Under the pieces are notes generated by a model. It did no database searches. It was not told the origin of the DNA and saw only the letters and a list, made by a program, of their open reading frames with translations. From positions 310,001-374,000 of the forward strand of contig NZ_BOOP01000001.1 of NCBI RefSeq assembly GCF_016863295.1: a stretch of DNA of 64,000 bases. The letters run 5' to 3'. Positions 7,926-18,940 of this stretch are shown here, piece by piece; positions within the stretch are counted from its first letter, which is position 1, and the number at the start of each line of letters is the position of its first letter. The position numbers were made by a program, and so were the translations under genes. This stretch comes from Planotetraspora phitsanulokensis (GTDB lineage Bacteria; Actinomycetota; Actinomycetes; Streptosporangiales; Streptosporangiaceae).

Positions 7926-8789
7926 ATGGACTTCCTGCGCCCTCTCACCTGGGAACAAGCCCTGGCGTACAAGGCCGAGCGGCCGGAGGCGACGCCGATT
8001 CAGGGCGGCACCGACGTCATGGTGGAGATCAACCTCGACAAGGGGCGGCCTGCCGCCCTCATCGACCTGAATCCCGTGGCCGAACTGACCCGATGGTCGA
8101 CGGCGGGGCCGGAGATCCGCGTGGGATCCGGGGTGACCTACACCCGGCTGATCGCCGAACTGGGCCCGCTCCTGCCCGGGCTCGCCCAGGCGTCGCGGAC
8201 GGTCGGGTCGCCGCAGATCCGCAACAGGGGCACCGTCGCGGGCAACCTCGGCGCCGCGTCACCGGCGGGGGACGCGCATCCGCCGCTCCTGGCGTCCGGC
8301 GCGATCGTGGAGGCGGAGTCGGTGCGCGGCACGCGGATGATCCCGATCACCGAGTTCTACACCGGCGTGAAACGCCACGCACTGGAGCCGGACGAGCTGA
8401 TCCGCGCGGTGCGGATCCCCGCGGCGACCGGCCCGCAGTACTTCTCCAAGATCGGGACCAGGAACGCCATGGTGATCGCGGTCTGCTCCTTCGCCGTCGC
8501 CCTGCATCCCGGGGAGCGGCGGGTGGGGACGGGCATCGGGTCCGCGGCGCCCACCCCCCGGCGCGCCGCCGAGGCGGAGGAGTTCGTGGCCGCCGAGCTC
8601 GACTGGGAGGGGCGCTCGCCGCTGGACCCCGACGTCGCCAGGAGGTTCGGCGAACTCGTCGCCGGAGCGGCCGCGCCCATCGACGACGTGCGCGGGCGGG
8701 CGGACTACCGGCTGCATTCGCTCGCCGTGATGGCTCGCCGCACGCTGGGGTGGGCATGGAACGACTACACGGGGAGGGGGCCGGCATGA
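7926..8789 (+). CDS. xanthine-dehydrogenase-type FAD-binding subunit
   Basis: 287 residues. It belongs to the CoxM/XdhB family that carries FAD in three-subunit molybdenum hydroxylases. The N-terminal IQGGTDVMVEIN contains the FAD pyrophosphate-binding GGT, and IRNRGTVAGNLGAASPAGD contains the second FAD motif. The C-terminal CO_deh_flav_C domain follows. It begins four bases after uox and overlaps the iron-sulfur gene by ATGA at 8786-8789. Context indicates conversion of xanthine or hypoxanthine to urate. The expected catalytic molybdenum subunit is not in the window. Confidence 0.9.
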   Translation: MDFLRPLTWEQALAYKAERPEATPIQGGTDVMVEINLDKGRPAALIDLNPVAELTRWSTAGPEIRVGSGVTYTRLIAELGPLLPGLAQASRTVGSPQIRNRGTVAGNLGAASPAGDAHPPLLASGAIVEAESVRGTRMIPITEFYTGVKRHALEPDELIRAVRIPAATGPQYFSKIGTRNAMVIAVCSFAVALHPGERRVGTGIGSAAPTPRRAAEAEEFVAAELDWEGRSPLDPDVARRFGELVAGAAAPIDDVRGRADYRLHSLAVMARRTLGWAWNDYTGRGPA

Positions 8790-9259
8790 GGGTGAACATC
8801 AGTGTCAACGGCGAGTCGATGGCCGCCGACGACGTCTGGGAAGGCGAGAGCCTGCTCTACGTCCTCAGGGAGCGGCTCGGCCTGCCGGGGGCCAAGAACG
8901 CCTGCGAGCAGGGCGAGTGCGGTTCGTGCACGGTCTACCTGGACGGGACCCCGGTCTGCGCCTGCCTGGTCGCGGCCGGCCAGGCGGAGGGCCGGGACGT
9001 GATCACGGTGGAGGGACTGGCCGCGGGCGGCGAACTGGACGAGGTCCAGCGGTCGTTCGTGGAGACGGGAGCCGTACAGTGCGGATTCTGCACTCCCGGG
9101 CTGATCGTCCAGGCGCATTCGCTGATCGAGAGCACGCCCGGGGTCCCGGAGGACGCCGAAATCCGCGAGGCCCTGGCCGGCAACCTCTGCCGGTGCACGG
9201 GATACGAGAAGATCCTCGACGCCGTCCGTCTGGCCGCCACCCGCAAACACCAGCCGTGA
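8786..9259 (+). CDS. xanthine-dehydrogenase-type [2Fe-2S] subunit
   Basis: 157 residues from ATG 8786, overlapping the FAD gene. Both clusters of the CoxS/XdhC family are visible: the plant-ferredoxin-type ACEQGECGSCTVYLDG…C motif, and the C-terminal QCGFCTPG…GNLCRCTGYEKI motif. It transfers electrons from the molybdenum centre to FAD. The molybdopterin subunit (about 700-780 residues) normally encoded next to it is missing here; only 45 bases separate this stop from the next gene, and an inverted repeat covers that gap. Confidence 0.93.
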   Translation: MRVNISVNGESMAADDVWEGESLLYVLRERLGLPGAKNACEQGECGSCTVYLDGTPVCACLVAAGQAEGRDVITVEGLAAGGELDEVQRSFVETGAVQCGFCTPGLIVQAHSLIESTPGVPEDAEIREALAGNLCRCTGYEKILDAVRLAATRKHQP

Positions 9260-9315
9260 TCATGCGCGCTTTCGCTGCCGCCCACTCTGACCTGCGAGTT
9301 TCCTGTGCGTGATCA
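9257..9315. repeat. inverted repeat joining the FeS-subunit stop and the deaminase start
   Basis: Arms 9257-9267 and 9305-9315 pair over 11 bases with two G-U pairs, around a 37-base loop. The left arm includes the TGA of the FeS gene, and the right arm includes the GTG start of the 8-oxoguanine deaminase. The TGATCATGC core matches the element at 580-647. It occupies exactly the place where the missing molybdenum subunit gene would be expected. Confidence 0.6.
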
Positions 9316-10669
9316 TGCAACGCGACACGTCGTCATCGAGAATGCCCACATCGTCCCGATCGTCGGCGCGGAGATCCCCTCCGGCCACATCGTCGTCGAG
9401 GACGACCGGATCACCGCCGTCGGCCCGGGCGCGGCGCCGGCCGTACCCGACGGCGCGCAGCGCGTCGACGGATCCGGCTGCCTGGCGACCCCCGGGCTCG
9501 TCAACACCCATCACCACCTCTACCAGTGGGCCTCGCAGGGGGTCACACCCGACGGGACGCTGTTCGAGTGGCTGGTCGCCAGCTACCGGCTGTGGGGCCG
9601 GATGGACGCCGAGGTGGTGTCGGGGGCGGCGACAGCCGGGCTGGCCTGGCTGGCCAGGTCGGGTTGCACGACGTCGACCGACCACCACTACGTCTTCCCC
9701 AAAGGCCGCGGCGACCTGTTCGACGCCGAGATCGAGGCCGCCCGGCAGGTGGGCGTGCGGTTCCACCCGTGCCGCGGCTCGATGGACCGCGGTGAGTCCC
9801 GGGGCGGGCTGCCGCCGGACGACCTTGTCGAGGAGGCGGACGAGGTCCTCCAGGCCACCGAGGACGCCATCCGCAAATATCATGATCCGTCGTTCGGCTC
9901 GATGCTCCGCGTCGCCGTCGCGCCCTGCTCGCCGTTCTCGGTGACCGGAGACCTGATGCTCAGGTCCGCCGAGCTCGCCCGCTCGTACGGCGTGCGCCTG
10001 CACACCCACATCGCGGAGACCTCGGACGAGGACGACCACTGCCGCGAGCAGTTCGGCATGCTCCCGGTCGAGTACCTCGAGCAGCTCAACTGGCTCGGCC
10101 CCGACGTCTGGCTCGCCCACTGCGTCCATCTGACCGACGCCGACGTACGCCGCTTCGCCCTGACCGGCACGGGCACGGCCCACTGCCCGTCGTCCAACGG
10201 GCGTCTCGGCGCGGGCATCGCCAGGATCTCGGACCTGCTGCGCGAGGGCGCCCCCGTCGGCCTCGGCGTCGACGGTGCGGCCTCCAGCGAGATGACCCCG
10301 CTCGCGGGGGAGGTGCGGATGGCGATGCTCATGCAGCGCGCCCGGTACGGCCCGCGTGCCCTGACCGCCCGCCAGGCGCTCGAGCTGGCCACCTTGGGCG
10401 GGGCCAGATGCCTCGGACGCGACAAGGAGATCGGCTCTCTGGAGGTCGGCAAGCTGGCCGACATCGCGCTGTGGCGGCTCGGCGGCTACCACGCGGCGAT
10501 CGACGACCCCGTCGTGGCGTTCGCGTACGGCCGGACCCCGCCCCTGGCCAGGCTCCTGGTGGGCGGCCGGACGGTGGTCGAGGACGGCGAGCTGCGCACG
10601 GTCTCCGACGCCGAGGCCGCGGAGGCGGGAGTCCGTGCCCACCGCCGGCTGCTGGCGGTCGCCGAATGA
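9305..10669 (+). CDS. 8-oxoguanine deaminase (amidohydrolase)
   Basis: 454 residues from GTG 9305. It is a TRZ/ATZ-type amidohydrolase, which hydrolytically deaminates 8-oxoguanine to urate. The metal ligands are visible: GLVNTHHHLYQ (His-x-His), RLHTHIAET, WLAHCVHL, and the GVDGAASSE segment with the metal-binding Asp. The substrate call follows from close resemblance to 8-oxoguanine deaminases (TPDGTLFEWL, TTSTDHHYVFP) and the purine operon context; related guanine or cytosine deaminases are less likely. It overlaps allB by ATGA. Confidence 0.82.
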   Translation: MRDHATRHVVIENAHIVPIVGAEIPSGHIVVEDDRITAVGPGAAPAVPDGAQRVDGSGCLATPGLVNTHHHLYQWASQGVTPDGTLFEWLVASYRLWGRMDAEVVSGAATAGLAWLARSGCTTSTDHHYVFPKGRGDLFDAEIEAARQVGVRFHPCRGSMDRGESRGGLPPDDLVEEADEVLQATEDAIRKYHDPSFGSMLRVAVAPCSPFSVTGDLMLRSAELARSYGVRLHTHIAETSDEDDHCREQFGMLPVEYLEQLNWLGPDVWLAHCVHLTDADVRRFALTGTGTAHCPSSNGRLGAGIARISDLLREGAPVGLGVDGAASSEMTPLAGEVRMAMLMQRARYGPRALTARQALELATLGGARCLGRDKEIGSLEVGKLADIALWRLGGYHAAIDDPVVAFAYGRTPPLARLLVGGRTVVEDGELRTVSDAEAAEAGVRAHRRLLAVAE

Positions 10670-11982
10670 GCGCCGGCGAGCCGTACGACCTGGTCGTCCG
10701 GTCACGCCGGACGGTCACCCCCGAAGGCGAGCGCCCACTGGCCGTCGCCGTACGGGCGGGCAGGATCGAGGCCCTGCGCCCCCATGACGAGCCGCCGCCC
10801 GCGCGGGAGACCGTCGACCTCGGAGACCTCGCGTTGCTGCCCGGCCTGGTGGACACGCACGTCCACGTCAACGAGCCCGGGCGCACCCACTGGGAGGGGT
10901 TCGACTCGGCCACCCGGGCGGCCGCAGCCGGAGGCGTGACGACGATCATCGACATGCCGCTCAACTCGCTGCCGCCCACGGTCGACGTGGCCGCGCTGGA
11001 GGTCAAGCGGAAGGCCGCCCGGGGCCGGTGCCACGTCGACGTCGGCTTCTGGGGCGGCGCCGTGCCCGGCAACGTGGGGGACCTGCGGCCGCTGCACGAG
11101 GCCGGCGTCTTCGGCGTCAAGTGTTTCCTGTCGCCTTCGGGCGTCGATGAGTTCCCCGCGCTCGACCGCGACGGCCTGCGCGAGGCCCTCACCGAGCTCG
11201 CGACGTTCGACGGGCTGCTCATCGCGCACGCGGAGGACCCCGCCTCGCTCACCGAACCGACCGGCCCGACATATCAGGACTTCTTGCGCTCGCGAACTCC
11301 CGACGCCGAGCGGAGAGCCGTCGAGCAGGTGATCGAGCTCGCCGAGGAGACGGGAGCGCGTGCCCACATCGTGCACGTCTCGGCGGCCGCCTGCGTCGAA
11401 CCGCTACGCCGGGCCCAGCGCGCCGGCGTCCGGATCACCGCGGAGACGTGCCCCCACTACCTCTGCCTGACCGCCGAGGAGGTCACCGGACCGGCGTTCA
11501 AGTGTTGCCCGCCCGTCAGGGAGGCCGCCAACCGCGACGCCCTCTGGCAGGCCCTCGCCGACGGCGTGCTGATGGGGATCGTCTCCGACCATTCGCCGTC
11601 GACGCCCGATCTCAAAGTGCCCGATTTCGCCGCGGCGTGGGGCGGGATCTCCTCGCTCCAGCTCGGCCTGCCCGTCGTGTGGACCGCCGCCCTCGCACGG
11701 GGGTACGGCCTGCCCGACGTCGTCAGATGGATGGCCCAGGGGCCGGCGGCGCTGGCCGGCCTGCCGTACAAGGGGGGGATCCGGCCCGGTACGGACGCCG
11801 ACCTGGTGGCGTTCGACCCGGAGGCCGAGTTCACGGTCGACGTGGCGGCTCTGCACCACCGCAACCCGGTCTCGCCCTATCACGGCAGGACGCTGACGGG
11901 CGTGGTGCGGACCACGTGGTCACGCGGCCTGCCCGTCGACCACGTCACGCCGAACGGACGGTTCCTGACCCCAGGGGGATGA
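10666..11982 (+). CDS. allB: allantoinase
   Basis: 438 residues from ATG 10666, overlapping the preceding stop. It hydrolyses allantoin to allantoate using a binuclear zinc site. The first ligands are in LVDTHVHVNEPGRT, the carboxylated-lysine position is in FGVKCFLSPSGV, and later ligands are in LLIAHAEDP, HIVHVSAA and GIVSDHSPS. The sequence ITAETCPHYL is typical of cyclic amidohydrolases. The related pyrC at 29393 is clearly distinct. The uraD-to-alc gene order supports allantoinase rather than hydantoinase. Confidence 0.94.
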   Translation: MSAGEPYDLVVRSRRTVTPEGERPLAVAVRAGRIEALRPHDEPPPARETVDLGDLALLPGLVDTHVHVNEPGRTHWEGFDSATRAAAAGGVTTIIDMPLNSLPPTVDVAALEVKRKAARGRCHVDVGFWGGAVPGNVGDLRPLHEAGVFGVKCFLSPSGVDEFPALDRDGLREALTELATFDGLLIAHAEDPASLTEPTGPTYQDFLRSRTPDAERRAVEQVIELAEETGARAHIVHVSAAACVEPLRRAQRAGVRITAETCPHYLCLTAEEVTGPAFKCCPPVREAANRDALWQALADGVLMGIVSDHSPSTPDLKVPDFAAAWGGISSLQLGLPVVWTAALARGYGLPDVVRWMAQGPAALAGLPYKGGIRPGTDADLVAFDPEAEFTVDVAALHHRNPVSPYHGRTLTGVVRTTWSRGLPVDHVTPNGRFLTPGG

Positions 11983-11983
11983 G

Positions 11984-12958
11984 ATGACGGACTTCACCCG
12001 TTTGCCTGATCTTGCTCTCCGGACGTACGGCGGGGCCGTCGTCGCCGCCAACGACGAGTCGTTCGCGGAGCGGGAGGCGCTCATCAGGCCGGGCCCGCCG
12101 GCGTTCCAGCCGCACACGTTCGGCGCGAAGGGCCAGCTCTACGACGGCTGGGAGACCAGGCGGCGCAGGGAGCCGGGCCATGACTGGGCGATCGTGCGGC
12201 TCGGCCTTCCCGGTGTGATCAGGGGGATCGTGATCGACACCGCCTGGTTCAAGGGCAACTACCCGCCGCACGCGTCGGTCGAGGCGTGCGCCGCGGACGG
12301 CTGGCCGGCGCCGGGAGACCTCGCCGAGCGGACGGACTGGGTGGAGATCGTGCCGCCGGGCGCCCTCAAGGGCGACGCCGCCCACCAGTTCGAGGTCGCC
12401 GACCCGCGCCGCTTCACCCACGTGCGGTTGAACATCTTCCCCGACGGAGGCGTGGCCAGGCTGCGCGTGCACGGGGAGGTCGTGCCCGACCCCGTGTTCC
12501 TCACGGGGCTCACCGTCGACCTCGCGGCGCTGGAGAACGGGGGACTGGTGATCGCCTGCTCCGACGAGTTCTACTCCTCGCCCAACAACGTCATCGCGCC
12601 GGGACGGCCAAGGAACCAGGCCGAGGGATGGGAGACCGCCCGGCGCAGGGACGGCGGCAACGACTGGCTGATCGTGGCCCTCGCGGGCGCGGGCACCGTG
12701 GCGGTGGCCGAGCTCGACACGGCGAACCTCGTGTTCAACGCGCCGGGGTGGGCCTCGGTCAGCGGGATCGACGCGGGGCAGGCGGCGCTGGACGACCCGG
12801 GGGCGTGGTTCCCGCTGCTTCCCCGGACGCGGCTCCAGCCGGACACCCGGCATCGTTTCCGCCTCGACAGCGACCGGAGGATGACGCACGCCCGGCTCGA
12901 CATCTACCCCGACGGCGGTCTCGGACGGCTGCGCCTGCTCGGCACGCTCGCCCCCTGA
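11984..12958 (+). CDS. alc: allantoicase
   Basis: 324 residues from ATG 11984, one base after the allB stop. It splits allantoate into ureidoglycolate and urea. The protein is a duplication of two jelly-roll domains; related WE-T-RRR/G-DW-IV segments occur near residues 48-65 and again in the second half (GWETARRRDGGNDWLIV). Other family motifs include DTAWFKGNYPP and the repeated DIYPDGG. It ends the operon; a ureidoglycolate lyase gene is not present in the window, so the pathway is completed elsewhere or stops at ureidoglycolate. Confidence 0.95.
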   Translation: MTDFTRLPDLALRTYGGAVVAANDESFAEREALIRPGPPAFQPHTFGAKGQLYDGWETRRRREPGHDWAIVRLGLPGVIRGIVIDTAWFKGNYPPHASVEACAADGWPAPGDLAERTDWVEIVPPGALKGDAAHQFEVADPRRFTHVRLNIFPDGGVARLRVHGEVVPDPVFLTGLTVDLAALENGGLVIACSDEFYSSPNNVIAPGRPRNQAEGWETARRRDGGNDWLIVALAGAGTVAVAELDTANLVFNAPGWASVSGIDAGQAALDDPGAWFPLLPRTRLQPDTRHRFRLDSDRRMTHARLDIYPDGGLGRLRLLGTLAP

Positions 12959-12963
12959 CCAGG

Positions 12964-13006
12964 CCGCGGTCCGCCCGGGTGTTCCCACCCGGAAACCGGA
13001 CCGCGG
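12964..13006. terminator. bidirectional terminator between alc and the kinase gene
   Basis: A perfect 10-bp outer stem (12964-12973 with 12997-13006) encloses a 7-bp inner stem (12975-12981 with 12986-12992). It lies between the convergent 3' ends of alc and the PASTA kinase gene. No U-tract follows, as is common in high-GC actinobacteria. Confidence 0.75.
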
Positions 13007-13016
13007 TACGGTCGCG

Positions 13017-14960
13017 TCAGTGCCAGATCATGATCTGGGTGCCGGCCGGTTGCTGGCCGAGAGGCTGCTCGCCCACCACGCGCTGGGTGCCGACGAGGTT
13101 GCGGGTCTTGACCTTGAAGCCCGCCGCCTTCAGTTCGTTCTGGGCGTCCTCCACGGACTTGAACCGGACGTCGGGCACCTGGACCAGGGCGGCCTGGTCG
13201 CCTTCGTTCTCCCACGGCCAGTGCCAGCCCTGGTCGGGGCCCCGCGAGACGGTCAGGCGGACGTTCGCTCCGGCCACGGTCTCCGAGCCGCCCGCCGGAT
13301 CCTGGGCGATGACCGTTCCCGGCGGGGTGTCGTCGGTCGTCTCGTCGATCTGGACGTTGAAGCCCTTCTCGCGGAGGAACTGCTCGGCCTGGTCGCGCAT
13401 CATCTGCGTGACGTCCGGCATGAGCAGGCCCGCGCTGATCACGAGGTTGACGCTCGAGTTCTTCCTGACGCGCCGGCCCACGTCGGGGCTCGTCTTGACA
13501 ATGAGGCCGCGGGCCACGGTGTCGCTCGCGGCCTTGCTCACGCGTCCGACGCTCAGCCCGGCCTTGCCGATCGCCTCGCGGGCGTCCGCCTCGGACATGC
13601 CCTGGACCTTCGGCACCGTCACGGTCTCCGGACCGGCCGAGGGGATGAGCGTGATCAGCGCACCCTTGGCCACCTCGGTCCCGACCTCGGGGTCGGAGTC
13701 GAGGACCATGTCCTTGCCCACGTGCTCGTCGAAGCGCGCCTGGCCGATCTTGACGACGAAGCCCTGCTGCTCGGCCGTCTGCTTGGCGACCGTGATGTTC
13801 TGGTTGAGCAGGTCGGGCACCTTCGTGTAGCGCCCCCCCGAGAACCACCAGCCGGTCAGCGCGACGCCCGCGACCATCAGCAGGGCGAGTCCGGCGACGA
13901 ACCAGGTCGACCGCCTCTTGATGACGCTGCGAGAGTGGCCCTCCTGCGGCGTGGTGAGCAGGTCGCCCCGCGGCTGGACCATCGTGCGGTTGACCGGCTT
14001 CGGGGTGTGGGCCCCGACGGCGAGCATCTGCCCCGTGCTGTACGGCTCGGCGGGGGAGGCCAGCGGGGTGACCGGGCCGGGAGCGGCGTGCTGGCCGTTC
14101 TTGGCGGGGGTCTTGGGCAGCGTGCGGTGCACCTCGACGGCTGCGACCAGCATCGCCGTGGCGTCAGAAGGGCGTTTGGCCGGGTCGCGGTCGGTGGCCG
14201 CCGCGAGCAGGGCGTCGAGCGAGGGCGAGATGTCGCCGACGACGGTGGAGGGGGCCGGGACGCTGTCGTGGACGTGCCGGTAGGCGACCGACATCGGAGT
14301 GTCGCCCTCGTACGGCTGCCGCCCGGTCAGCAGCTCGAACAGCATGATGCCGACGGAGTAGACGTCGCTGCGGGAGTCCGCGACCCCGGAGGTGACCTGC
14401 TCGGGCGACATGTAGCCGATCGTGCCGATCATCATGCCGGTCTTGGTCTGGTTGGTCGCCTCGACGGCGCGGGCGAGGCCGAAGTCCACGACCTTCACGC
14501 GGCCGTCGTCGGTGAGCAGGACGTTCTCCGGCTTGACGTCCCTGTGGATGAGCCCCGCCTGGTGGGCGGCGCCGAGCGCGGCCAGCACGGGGATGACGAT
14601 CTCCAGCGCCTCGCGGGCGGGCAGGCGGCCCCGGCTGCGCAGGACGTCGCGCAGCGTGCGGCCGGGCACGTACTCCATCGAGAGATACACGTGCTTGCCG
14701 TCGGTGCCCTGGTCGAAGACCTGGACGATGTTGGGATGCGAGAGGCTGGCCACAGACCTGGCCTCTCCGATGAACCGCCGCACGAACTGCGGGTCCTCGG
14801 CGAGCGTGTGGTGCATCACCTTGACGGCGACCGTACGATCGAGCCGGACGTCCAGAGCCAGGTAGACGGAGGCCATGCCACCCCGGGCGATCCGGGACTC
14901 GACGCGGTAGCGCCCGTCGAGCACATGCCCGACGATCGGGTCCGTTAGCGTCGTGTCCAC
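13017..14960 (-). CDS. transmembrane Ser/Thr protein kinase with PASTA domains (PknL/PknB type)
   Basis: 647 residues. The kinase domain is residues about 18-280: ARGGMASVY glycine loop, Lys47 (VAVK), catalytic HRDVKPEN (His139-Asp141), DFG 159-161, and an activation loop ending GTIGYMSPEQ. A proline-rich linker leads to one transmembrane helix (about 352-373). Four extracellular PASTA repeats follow, which in this family bind muropeptides or lipid II. An Rv2175c-like gene, idsA-like gene and metF lie nearby, as around mycobacterial pknL, so orthology to PknL is likely, although M. tuberculosis PknL lacks PASTA repeats. Its partner is probably the 18941 protein. Confidence 0.92.
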   Translation of the reverse strand: MDTTLTDPIVGHVLDGRYRVESRIARGGMASVYLALDVRLDRTVAVKVMHHTLAEDPQFVRRFIGEARSVASLSHPNIVQVFDQGTDGKHVYLSMEYVPGRTLRDVLRSRGRLPAREALEIVIPVLAALGAAHQAGLIHRDVKPENVLLTDDGRVKVVDFGLARAVEATNQTKTGMMIGTIGYMSPEQVTSGVADSRSDVYSVGIMLFELLTGRQPYEGDTPMSVAYRHVHDSVPAPSTVVGDISPSLDALLAAATDRDPAKRPSDATAMLVAAVEVHRTLPKTPAKNGQHAAPGPVTPLASPAEPYSTGQMLAVGAHTPKPVNRTMVQPRGDLLTTPQEGHSRSVIKRRSTWFVAGLALLMVAGVALTGWWFSGGRYTKVPDLLNQNITVAKQTAEQQGFVVKIGQARFDEHVGKDMVLDSDPEVGTEVAKGALITLIPSAGPETVTVPKVQGMSEADAREAIGKAGLSVGRVSKAASDTVARGLIVKTSPDVGRRVRKNSSVNLVISAGLLMPDVTQMMRDQAEQFLREKGFNVQIDETTDDTPPGTVIAQDPAGGSETVAGANVRLTVSRGPDQGWHWPWENEGDQAALVQVPDVRFKSVEDAQNELKAAGFKVKTRNLVGTQRVVGEQPLGQQPAGTQIMIWH

Positions 14961-15111
14961 GCGCCCGAGTTTAAGGGTGATTTGCCACCCGCCGGGCTCG
15001 GGAATCCCAAACTGAGACCTTTTCCGCCGTCAATTCGACGCTAAGTGGAGGGGCACTCTCTGCGATAACCGGCATTTACCGCAGCCTTGACGTGGGGTTA
15101 GTGGCCGTACC

Positions 15112-17490
<2,379 letters not shown>

Positions 17491-17491
17491 T

Positions 17492-17586
17492 GCGCTCCCT
17501 TCGCCGGCATTACCCGGATCAGGTTCATTGCGGTCGAGAGCCTCACGCTCTCCTCTCAGCCCGGCCTGCCGGGCTCCCGCGCGTCT
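17492..17586 (-). promoter_or_regulatory. TPP riboswitch (THI element)
   Basis: Read on the minus strand, the conserved blocks of the thiamine pyrophosphate aptamer are present: GGGCTGAGA in the pyrimidine-sensor arm, and ACCTGATCCGGGTAATGCC with GCGAAGGGAG in the pyrophosphate-sensor arm. The final GAAGGGAG doubles as the thiO ribosome-binding site, which suggests translational control. It governs thiO-thiS-thiG. A -10-like TAGGCT lies just upstream at about 17592-17603. Confidence 0.96.
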
Positions 17587-17618
17587 TACGTCCCTAGCCT
17601 AGCCCTGATCGGGAGGGT

Positions 17619-17651
17619 TGCGCACAAGGCCGTCATTACGCATTGTGCGCA
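17619..17651. promoter_or_regulatory. candidate operator: 9-bp inverted repeat between thiO and the FAD reductase
   Basis: TGCGCACAA (17619-17627) and TTGTGCGCA (17643-17651) are perfect inverted copies, 15 bases apart. They lie in the divergent promoter region, upstream of both the TPP riboswitch promoter and the plus-strand promoter of the reductase. The centre-to-centre distance of 24 bases is compatible with a dimeric repressor bound on nearly the same face. The cognate regulator is unknown. Confidence 0.5.
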
Positions 17652-17718
17652 GTAGTTAGTCAATTCGTTATCGACTCTCCATTGGCGGGTGCCCGTGTCG
17701 GCAATCTATGGTCAGGTC

Positions 17719-18897
17719 GTGGATCACGTCGTGGTTGTGGGGGCCGGCCTGGCCGGCGTGCGAAGTGTCGAGGCGCTGCGTGCCCACGGGTTCGCCGGGC
17801 GGATCACGCTGATCGGCGAGGAACCGCATCGCCCCTACGACCGGCCGCCGCTGTCGAAGGCGGTGCTGCTCGGCCAGACCGACTCCACGGTCGTCGACTC
17901 CGACCTCGAGGCCCTCGACGTACGGCTGCGTCTGGGCGTCGCCGCCAAGGGCCTGCGCGACGGCGTGGTGGAGACCACCGAGGGCGAGCTCGACTACGAC
18001 GGCCTCGTCATCGCCACGGGCGCCTCGCCCGTACGGCTGCGGGGCGAGGGGCCCCAGCATGTCCTGCGCACCATCGACGACGCGCTGGCCCTGCGCGCGC
18101 GCCTCGTCCCCGGCGCCAGGATCGTGGTGATCGGCGCGGGCTGGATCGGCGCCGAGGTCGCGACCGCCGCCGCCAAGGCCGGCTGCGAGGTCATCGTGAT
18201 CGAGGCCGCCGAGGCGCCGCTGGCCGTCGCGCTCGGCGCGGCCGCCGGCGGTCACACCGTCCCCTGGTACGAGCGGGCGGGCGTCGACCTGCGGCTGGGC
18301 ACGATGGTCGGCAGCGTGGACCTGGGCGGGGTCTCCCTGATGTCGGGCGGCCGGATCGACGCGGACGTGATCTTGACCTGCGTGGGCGTGCGTCCCGCCG
18401 TCGACTGGCTGAAGGGCTCCGCCGTGGCCGTCGAGGACGGCGTCGTCGTCGACGAGCACCTGCGGACGTCGCTCGCCAACGTGGTCGCCGTCGGTGACTG
18501 CGCCAACTGGTGGTCGCGCAGATTCGGACGCCGGATGCGGGTCGAGCACTGGGACACCGCTCTGGGCGCCCCCGACACCGCCGCGGCGACGCTGCTCGGC
18601 GAGGTCGCGGTCTACGACCCGGTTCCCTACTTCTGGTCGGAGCAGTTCGGCCACATGGTGCAGTTCGCCGGGCACAGGGGGACGGCGGAGCGGATGCTGC
18701 TGCGGGGGGACCCCCACGCGGACGAGAAGTGGGCGGTGTGCTGGCTCACCGCCGACGACCGGCTGGCGGCCATCCTCACCGTCGACCGGCCGCGTGACCT
18801 CGTCCAGGGGCGCCGCGTCGTGGAGGGGGGACAGCGGCTCGATGTCACCCGGCTGACCGATCCGACCGTGACTCTCCGCGACTGTATTATGGCGTGA
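17719..18897 (+). CDS. FAD-dependent pyridine nucleotide-disulfide oxidoreductase (ferredoxin reductase type)
   Basis: 392 residues from GTG 17719. Two Rossmann motifs are seen: VVVVGAGLAGVRSVEAL at the N-terminus for FAD, and IVVIGAGWIGAEVA in the middle for NAD(P)H, with a second FAD contact at NVVAVGDCANW and a C-terminal reductase domain. This resembles rubredoxin/ferredoxin reductases rather than disulfide reductases, because no CxxxxC redox pair is present. A promoter TTGGCG (17682-17687) with TATGGT (17707-17712) puts the transcript start close to GTG 17719, suggesting a leaderless mRNA; the frame also has GTG at 17689. Partner ferredoxin unknown. Confidence 0.85.
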   Translation: MDHVVVVGAGLAGVRSVEALRAHGFAGRITLIGEEPHRPYDRPPLSKAVLLGQTDSTVVDSDLEALDVRLRLGVAAKGLRDGVVETTEGELDYDGLVIATGASPVRLRGEGPQHVLRTIDDALALRARLVPGARIVVIGAGWIGAEVATAAAKAGCEVIVIEAAEAPLAVALGAAAGGHTVPWYERAGVDLRLGTMVGSVDLGGVSLMSGGRIDADVILTCVGVRPAVDWLKGSAVAVEDGVVVDEHLRTSLANVVAVGDCANWWSRRFGRRMRVEHWDTALGAPDTAAATLLGEVAVYDPVPYFWSEQFGHMVQFAGHRGTAERMLLRGDPHADEKWAVCWLTADDRLAAILTVDRPRDLVQGRRVVEGGQRLDVTRLTDPTVTLRDCIMA

Positions 18898-18940
18898 ACG
18901 AGGTGTTTCCTGGAAGGTCGGCTGTGGTAATGGTGGTTTC

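Noticed and set aside
13020-14948. 642-codon plus-strand open frame opposite the PASTA kinase gene
   Set aside because: Shadow frame with low-complexity translation; the kinase and PASTA motifs are clear on the other strand.
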